This document shows, in pieces, positions 5,776 through 10,320 of a stretch of 10,320 nt of DNA; position 1 is the first letter of the stretch, and each line of letters starts with the position of its first letter. The notes beneath the pieces were generated by a model. It did not search any database. It worked only from the letters and a program-made list of their open reading frames with translations, and was not told the DNA's origin. The stretch is taken from the NCBI GenBank assembly GCA_041591915.1, contig JBFHRB010000113.1, forward strand, positions 1 through 10,320, in the 5' to 3' direction. A program made the position numbers and the translations under genes. The DNA comes from JBFHRB01 sp041591915 (GTDB lineage: Bacteria; Actinomycetota; Nitriliruptoria; Nitriliruptorales; Nitriliruptoraceae).

Positions 5776-6531
5776 TTGCGGCGCTCGCTCCTCCTCACGG
5801 CCCTCGTGGCCACGGCGGTGACCATGTCGGCCCTCCCGGCGGTCGCCGGGGCACCGAAGGCCAAGCCCGGCTCCGGCACCCTGCGGGCATCGATGGCACC
5901 GGGGCAGACGGCCTGGATCAGCATCGACTGGAAGGGAGAGGCCGAGAGCCTCTCGGACGTGCGCTTCCGCGTCGTCGACCAGCCGGCCGGATACGAGATC
6001 GCCTACCCGACCGCACCCGGGGACGGGACGTACACGTCGTTGCACGTCGACGACGTCCTCGACCGCAACGAGCGCGACGTCGCTCGTGTGCGCGTGACGG
6101 TTCCCCAGGACGCCAGCAAGGACGCGAAGCTCACGTTCGAACTGACGTACCGCACCCCGGACGGCTCGCCGGGTGCCGAGCGCTACGACATCAAGATCCC
6201 GATCGAGCCCGCCTCGGGTGGGCCGTTCACGCAGATCGATGATGCCGTCTCGGTCACCGGCAGCGGCTGGGTGCAGGTGCGCTTCCGGGGCGAACGCCCC
6301 GACGTGAACGACGTCGCGACGACCGTCTCGGCCCCTGCGGGCGTCAACATCGTCTACCCGGGCGAGCGATCCTCCACCAGCCTCTACCGGGACGCGCGCC
6401 TCGACCAGGGCGAGACCGACTTCGTGGCCTTCTTCGTGGAGGCCCCCGCGGGCACGCATACGCTCACGCTCGAGACCGCGTGGTCCGGTGGGCCGCCGGT
6501 GACGACCTCCCTGACGCTCGAGGCCTCGTGA
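5776..6531 (+). CDS. Exported protein with two tandem beta-sandwich-like repeats
   Basis: I do not recognise a named family. The 251-residue protein starts with a signal peptide (RR, a Leu/Val/Ala core, likely cleavage after AVAG around residue 25). The mature part is two diverged copies of one domain, about 45-127 and 164-239. Shared landmarks are W48/W165, PAGYEIAYP (70-78) with PAGVNIVYP (187-195), TSL at 87 and 201, LD at 95 and 209, NERD/GETD at 98 and 212, and a closing L-T-x-E strand. The spacing between TSL, LD and the acidic box is the same in both. The pattern is like Ig-type or pre-peptidase C-terminal-like beta sandwiches; the acidic loops could bind metal (inference). The TTG at 5776 is the only usable start between the divergent promoter region and the hydrophobic core; a weak AGG lies 6 bases before it. 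The stop overlaps the start of the next gene as GTGA. Confidence 0.78.
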   Translation: MRRSLLLTALVATAVTMSALPAVAGAPKAKPGSGTLRASMAPGQTAWISIDWKGEAESLSDVRFRVVDQPAGYEIAYPTAPGDGTYTSLHVDDVLDRNERDVARVRVTVPQDASKDAKLTFELTYRTPDGSPGAERYDIKIPIEPASGGPFTQIDDAVSVTGSGWVQVRFRGERPDVNDVATTVSAPAGVNIVYPGERSSTSLYRDARLDQGETDFVAFFVEAPAGTHTLTLETAWSGGPPVTTSLTLEAS

Positions 6532-6935
6532 CCCCACGACCGGCGGCCCTGCTGCCGCTCGCGATGCTCGTCCTCACCGCCTGTGGTGGTGGGGACGTCG
6601 CCGTTGCGCCGGCTGACCCGCCGGCGGCGACGTCGACTCCCGCATCCGCAGACGATGGTGGCTCGACGGAGCAGGCCACCGGCTCCGCAGACGTCGGCGA
6701 AGAGGTGCTCGGCCTCCCCCTCGAGGACCGCCTCATCGCCTACGAGGCGCGGCGGCTGTGCGAGGTACCCAGCCGCACGTTCCCCACCCTCGAAGCCATC
6801 ACGGACTTCGAGGACGAGTTGCTCGCCACGTTCAACCTGACGCGCGACGCCTACACGCCGTGGCGGGCACAGTTGACCGACGCGGACCGGGACGCCGTGT
6901 CGGACGCCTACGACGCGCTCTGCGGCGAGGTCTGA
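6528..6935 (+). CDS. Small lipoprotein of unknown function
   Basis: This 135-residue protein has a short signal sequence ending in the lipobox VLTAC (15-19). Cys19 should therefore be lipidated and the protein held on the outer face of the membrane. A flexible Ala/Pro/Ser/Thr/Asp linker (20-55) leads to a compact, probably helical domain (58-135). Two cysteines, in RRLCEVP (Cys78) and DALCGEV (Cys132), could form a disulfide that ties the domain ends. No enzyme motif is visible. The GTG start at 6528 overlaps the stop of the upstream exported-protein gene (GTGA), so the two are translationally coupled and probably work together at the cell surface. A longer frame from 6480 would lie inside the upstream gene and bury the signal sequence. 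The 3' end overlaps the convergent cobA-hemD gene by 28 bases. Confidence 0.82.
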   Translation: MTPRPAALLPLAMLVLTACGGGDVAVAPADPPAATSTPASADDGGSTEQATGSADVGEEVLGLPLEDRLIAYEARRLCEVPSRTFPTLEAITDFEDELLATFNLTRDAYTPWRAQLTDADRDAVSDAYDALCGEV

Positions 6936-8512
6936 CCAGCCGCCTCGACCAGCGCCGCGACCAGCCCGTCCAGGTCGTGCGGGTCTGCCTCGACCGCGAC
7001 GTCGAGCCCGAGCTCCCGGCAGGTCGCCGAGGTGACGGGCCCGATCGAGACGACACGGCCGGACCACGGACGGTCACCGATCAACTCGACGAAGTTGCGG
7101 GCCGTGGACGAGCTCGCGAAGGCGAGGAGGTCGACCTCGCCGGCGACGAGGGCCTCGATGGCCTGCGGCGGCAGGTCGTCGGGGCGCCCGGTGACGTAGG
7201 CCACGACGTCGACCGGCTCGTACCCCTTGGCCCGCAGGCCCGCGGGCAGCAGCTCGGTGGCGATGTCCGCCCTCGGGAGCAGGACGCGGCCCTCGCCGGT
7301 CGGGAACGCCTCCGCCAGCGACTCCGTCGTCGCGGCGGGCGGCAGCAGATCGGGCCGCAGGCGCAGCCGCTCCCACAGCGCCGCCGCCGTCCCGGGGCCG
7401 ACGCACGCGATCGTGCGGACCTCGGCGAACACCCGTGCGTCGAACCCCAGCGCCTCGATCGCATCGGCGACGGCCGCGACGCCGTTCGGCGAGGTGAAGC
7501 AGACCGCGACGAACGCCCCGTCGCGGAGGTCGTGGAGGCTGCCGCGGAGATCGGCCTCGTCGCCGGGGCGGATCTCGATCGTGGGGGCCTCGATGGGCCA
7601 GCCACCGAGCGTGCGGATGCGGGCCGACAGGCCCGACGCCTGCGCGCGGGTCCGCGGCACCAGCACGCGCTTGCCGAACAGCGGGAGCCGCTCACGCCAG
7701 GCGAGCGCCTCCTGGAGCCCGGCCACCTCACCGACGACGGTCACCGCCGGGCTCCGCAGTCCCGCGGCCTCGACGTCCCCGGCGATGGTCTCGAGCGTCC
7801 CGGTGACGACCCGTTGGCGCGGGGTCGTGCCCCAGCGGATGACCGAGGCCGGCGTGTCCGCCGGGCGGCCGTGCTTGACGAGCTGTTCGGCGATCTCGGG
7901 GAGGTGGTTGACGCCCATGAGGAAGCAGAGCGTCCCGCTGAAGGCCGCTGCGGTGGCGAAGTCCACGTGCCCGTCGCCCTTCGCCGGGTCCTCGTGGCCC
8001 GTGATGACGGCGAACCCCGCCGCCAGGCCCCGGTGGGTCACCGGCACCCCGGCCGCGCCGGGCACCGCGACGGCGGAGGTCACCCCACTGACGATCTCGT
8101 ACGGGATGCCGGCGAGGCGCAGGGCGGCCGCCTCCTCACCACCGCGCCCGAAGACCAGCGGGTCACCACCCTTGAGGCGCACGACGGAACGGCCGTCCGC
8201 CGCGTGCCCGGCCATCAGCGCGTCGACCTCGCCGCGCGACAGCCCCGCCTCGCCGTAGCGCTTCCCGACCTGCAGGACGGTGGCATCGGGGCGGACCAGC
8301 TGCAACGCCTCGCCGGGCGAGAGCCGGTCGTGCAGGACCACGTCCGCCGTGGAGAGCAGCGCGGCAGCGCGGAGCGTCAGCAGTCCCGGGTCGCCGGGGC
8401 CGCCCCCCACGAGGTAGACGGTGCCTGGCTGCGCGGGGCCGCCACCGAGGCCGGCGTAGACGTCGAAGACGGCGTCGATGGCAGCGCGGACGCGGCCGGC
8501 CCCGCTGCTCAC
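6908..8512 (-). CDS. cobA-hemD: Fused uroporphyrinogen-III C-methyltransferase / uroporphyrinogen-III synthase
   Basis: This 534-residue protein fuses two cytoplasmic enzymes. Residues 31-265 are the SAM-dependent methyltransferase (CobA/SUMT), which makes precorrin-2 from uroporphyrinogen III for siroheme and cobalamin. It shows the VYLVGGGPGDPGLLT box (32-46), RLKGGDPLVFGRGGEE (112-127), VSGVTSA and PVTHRG. Residues 277-525 are HemD, which cyclises hydroxymethylbilane with ring-D inversion. This half is more variable but recognisable by FTSPNGV (339-345), VGPGTA (371-376), FASSSTARNF (465-474) and SIGPVTSATCRELGL (489-503). The fusion is known in Actinomycetota and Firmicutes. The GTG at 8512 overlaps the hemC TGA (GTGA), so translation is coupled and the product of HemC passes directly to this protein. 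The reading frame continues 244 codons further upstream inside hemC, but that part is a shadow. The stop lies inside the convergent lipoprotein gene. Confidence 0.95.
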   Translation of the reverse strand: MSSGAGRVRAAIDAVFDVYAGLGGGPAQPGTVYLVGGGPGDPGLLTLRAAALLSTADVVLHDRLSPGEALQLVRPDATVLQVGKRYGEAGLSRGEVDALMAGHAADGRSVVRLKGGDPLVFGRGGEEAAALRLAGIPYEIVSGVTSAVAVPGAAGVPVTHRGLAAGFAVITGHEDPAKGDGHVDFATAAAFSGTLCFLMGVNHLPEIAEQLVKHGRPADTPASVIRWGTTPRQRVVTGTLETIAGDVEAAGLRSPAVTVVGEVAGLQEALAWRERLPLFGKRVLVPRTRAQASGLSARIRTLGGWPIEAPTIEIRPGDEADLRGSLHDLRDGAFVAVCFTSPNGVAAVADAIEALGFDARVFAEVRTIACVGPGTAAALWERLRLRPDLLPPAATTESLAEAFPTGEGRVLLPRADIATELLPAGLRAKGYEPVDVVAYVTGRPDDLPPQAIEALVAGEVDLLAFASSSTARNFVELIGDRPWSGRVVSIGPVTSATCRELGLDVAVEADPHDLDGLVAALVEAAGQTSPQSAS

Positions 8513-9465
8513 GAGCCGCCCCGTCGGAGCCGGTCGAGGACGGCCTGTCCTCCCTGCTCCCTGAGGCTGTGGGCCAGCGTCTCGCCGAGCAGCTCCGGGC
8601 TGTCCTCCGCGGCCTCGTGGCTCGCGCGGAGAAGGGTCGTGCCGTTGGGATCGCTCAGCATGCCCAGCAGCTCGAGCCGCCGGGAGCCGCCCGCGCCGGG
8701 CACGAGTGCGGCGTGGGCGCCGATGGGCGCCGTGCAGCCGCCCTGCAGCGAGCGCAGGAACGTCCGCTCGGCGGCAACCGTCGAGCGGGTGTCGTGGTCG
8801 TCGAGTGCGCTGAGCCCGACCAGGGTCTCCTCGTCGTCCTCGCGGCACTCGATCGCGAGGGCCCCCTGGGCCGGAGCGTGCAGGCACTCCCCGTGCTCGA
8901 GCGGTGCGGCCTTGAGGGCGAGGTCGGTGCCGCCGAGGCGCAGGAGACCGGCCATCGCGACGACGACGGCATCGAGGTCGCCGTCGGCGACCCGCCGCAG
9001 GCGCGTGTCGAGGTTGCCCCGCAGCGGCTGGATGAGCAGGTCGCGTCGGGCTCGCGCCAGCTGGGCCTTCCGGCGGGCGCTCGAGGTACCGACCTTGGCA
9101 TCGCGCGGCAGCGTGGCGAGCCGGTGGCCGTCGCGGGTGACGAGCGCGTCCCTGGGGTCGACACGCGGCGGCACCGCGCCGATCACGAGCCCGTTGCAGG
9201 GCTCGGTCGGCAGGTCCTTGTACGAGTGGACGACGAGGTGGCACTCACGGTCGAGGACGGCCTGGCGCACCCGGTCCACGAACAGGCCCTTGGCGTCGAA
9301 CGACTCGATGGCCCGGTCGGGGTGCTCGTCGCCGGTCGTCGCCATCGGGACGAGCTCGGCCGGCCGGCCGGTCGCCTTCTCGAGCGCGGCGGCGACGTGA
9401 CCGGCCTGCGTCGTCGCGAGGACGCTGCGACGCGTTGCGATCCGCCAGGGCGACGGCGTGGCCAC
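8509..9465 (-). CDS. hemC: Porphobilinogen deaminase (hydroxymethylbilane synthase)
   Basis: HemC joins four porphobilinogen units into the linear tetrapyrrole hydroxymethylbilane. At 318 residues it has the normal length. Landmarks in order are RIATRRSVLA (8-17), HSYKDLPTE (80-88) with the catalytic Asp84, TSSARRKAQL (127-136), RGNLDTRL (149-156), and LRSLQGGCTAPIGAHA, where Cys244 carries the dipyrromethane cofactor. It is cytoplasmic. The GTG start at 9465 follows the hemA TAG by 3 bases. There is no clear Shine-Dalgarno, so it probably depends on ribosomes finishing hemA. Its TGA overlaps the GTG of cobA-hemD. The operon order hemA-hemC-hemD is typical of high-GC Gram-positive bacteria. 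No key residue is missing. Confidence 0.97.
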   Translation of the reverse strand: MATPSPWRIATRRSVLATTQAGHVAAALEKATGRPAELVPMATTGDEHPDRAIESFDAKGLFVDRVRQAVLDRECHLVVHSYKDLPTEPCNGLVIGAVPPRVDPRDALVTRDGHRLATLPRDAKVGTSSARRKAQLARARRDLLIQPLRGNLDTRLRRVADGDLDAVVVAMAGLLRLGGTDLALKAAPLEHGECLHAPAQGALAIECREDDEETLVGLSALDDHDTRSTVAAERTFLRSLQGGCTAPIGAHAALVPGAGGSRRLELLGMLSDPNGTTLLRASHEAAEDSPELLGETLAHSLREQGGQAVLDRLRRGGS

Positions 9466-9468
9466 GGG

Positions 9469-10320
9469 CTACTCGTCGAGGTCGAAGAGCTCGCGCAGGG
9501 CGTTGGCGTGGTGCTCGGCACCGCCGCTGTCGGCGAGGTCCTTGAGGCGCACGCTCGGCTCGTGCAACAGGGTGTTGACGATGCCACGGGTGAGGGCCTC
9601 GAGGGCCTCACGCTGCCGCTCGTCAAGGTCGCCGAACCGACCCGAGAGGCGGTCGAGCTCGGCCTGGCGGACGAGCTCCCCGCGGGTGCGCAGGGCTCGG
9701 ATGGTCGGCTCGATCTTGACCGCGCGCGTCCACGCGTCGAACCGGGCCGCCTCCTCCTCGACGATCGCGACGGCGTCGTCGATCGCCGGGGCCGTCGCGG
9801 ATGCCGCGGCCTCGTCGCGGACCGCGCTGATGTCGACGAGGGACACGCCCTCGATCGCGGCACAGCCCGGGTCGATGTTGCGGGGCATGGCGAGATCGAG
9901 CAGGACGAGTGGGCGATCGGGCCGGTCGACCATGACCCGGGCGATGTCGTCGGCGTCGATGACGGGCGTGGCGGCGCCGGTGGTGCACACCACGACGTCG
10001 ACGTCGCGCATGACCTCGCCGAGCGCGTCCACCGCGACGACCTGGCCGCTGACGCGGGCGGCGAGGCGCTCGGCCTTGTCGAGGTTGCGGTTCCAGACGT
10101 GGACGCCCGCGACCTCCTCGCGACTCAGCCGGTCGGCGGTGAGGCTGCCGATCTTGCCGGCACCGGCGACGAGGACCCGGCGGTCACGCAGCCCGTCGAC
10201 CTGGGCCGCGACGACGTCGAGCGCCACGTCCACCATGGAGGACGCACCGGTCGAGATGTCGGTCTCGGACCGGACCCGCTTGCCGACGCGGACGGCCTCG
10301 CGGAAGAGCTTCTGCAGCAC
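9469..10320 (-). CDS. hemA: Glutamyl-tRNA reductase, C-terminal part (5' end outside the window)
   Basis: GluTR reduces glutamyl-tRNA(Glu) to glutamate-1-semialdehyde with NADPH, the first committed step of the C5 route to 5-aminolevulinate. The window holds 283 codons. The open frame runs through base 10320, so the gene is cut by the window edge; the GTG there is an internal codon, not a start. About 150 N-terminal residues, including the catalytic Cys domain, are not visible. Seen here are the end of the catalytic domain (FREAVRVGKRVRSET), the NADPH-binding domain with GAGKIG (53-58 of the visible part), VWNRN, VCTTGA and LDLAMPRNIDP (141-151). The C-terminal dimerisation helix region has RQREALEALTRGIVNTLLH and HEPSVRLKD. 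It heads the operon with hemC 3 bases downstream. Presence of this enzyme implies the tRNA-dependent route rather than ALA synthase. Confidence 0.96.
   Translation of the reverse strand: MLQKLFREAVRVGKRVRSETDISTGASSMVDVALDVVAAQVDGLRDRRVLVAGAGKIGSLTADRLSREEVAGVHVWNRNLDKAERLAARVSGQVVAVDALGEVMRDVDVVVCTTGAATPVIDADDIARVMVDRPDRPLVLLDLAMPRNIDPGCAAIEGVSLVDISAVRDEAAASATAPAIDDAVAIVEEEAARFDAWTRAVKIEPTIRALRTRGELVRQAELDRLSGRFGDLDERQREALEALTRGIVNTLLHEPSVRLKDLADSGGAEHHANALRELFDLDE

Noticed and set aside
8513..9244. Upstream extension of the cobA-hemD frame by 244 codons
   Set aside because: It overlaps hemC on the same strand in another frame, has no domain, and the GTGA junction at 8512 gives a normal start just before the methyltransferase fold.
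9355..9370. GGCCGGCCGGCCGG run inside hemC, similar to the terminator stem
   Set aside because: It lies in the middle of intact hemC coding sequence and lacks the paired arm and loop seen at 941-970.
6758..9400. An 880-codon open frame on the plus strand opposite cobA-hemD and hemC
   Set aside because: Its product is an Arg/Gly/Asp-rich sequence with no domains, and it lies entirely antisense to two enzymes with full active-site motifs. Long empty frames opposite GC-rich genes are expected because stop codons are rare.
1..10320. Defence systems, mobile elements, CRISPR arrays, tRNA or rRNA genes
   Set aside because: No transposase, integrase, nuclease, toxin-antitoxin or repeat-spacer pattern was seen, and no tRNA-like or rRNA-like stretch was recognised on either strand.

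Overview
The window is very GC-rich (about 70% by eye). It uses many GTG and TTG starts, short gaps, GTGA stop/start overlaps and strong G/C preference at third codon positions. With the hemA-hemC-cobA/hemD-hemB gene order, this points to a high-GC Gram-positive bacterium (Actinomycetota, possibly a deep branch). The species cannot be fixed from sequence alone.

Layout. Plus strand, 1-2182: the end of a hairpin belonging to something upstream, a gene for an unrecognised secreted acidic protein (131-919), a near-identical hairpin terminator (941-970), and an N-terminally anchored alpha/beta hydrolase (992-2182). Minus strand, 3901-2187: hemB followed by an overlapping glycerophosphodiester phosphodiesterase (GDPD) gene. 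Plus strand, 4077-4277: a 66-residue unknown protein with its own promoter-like boxes and a strong ribosome binding site. Minus strand, 5525-4296: a YihY/BrkB-family membrane protein with an unusual C-terminal extension. Plus strand, 5776-6935: an exported two-repeat beta-rich protein translationally coupled to a small lipoprotein; neither is recognised. Minus strand, 10320-6908: hemA (its 5' part lies beyond the window), hemC and a cobA-hemD fusion, packed as one operon.

How the genes fit together. HemA reduces glutamyl-tRNA on the C5 route to 5-aminolevulinate. HemB makes porphobilinogen, and HemC polymerises it to hydroxymethylbilane. The HemD half of the fusion closes that to uroporphyrinogen III, and the CobA half methylates it towards precorrin-2 (siroheme and cobalamin). 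The window therefore holds most of the common tetrapyrrole trunk. It lacks 5-aminolevulinate-forming HemL and everything after uroporphyrinogen III on the heme branch. The interspersed genes are mostly envelope or exported proteins with no evident link to heme.

I see no phage, transposon, CRISPR, tRNA, rRNA or defence locus. The least explained parts are the coupled exported pair at 5776-6935, the 66-residue gene with an operator-like palindrome over its -35 box, and the lone secreted protein between repeated hairpins.
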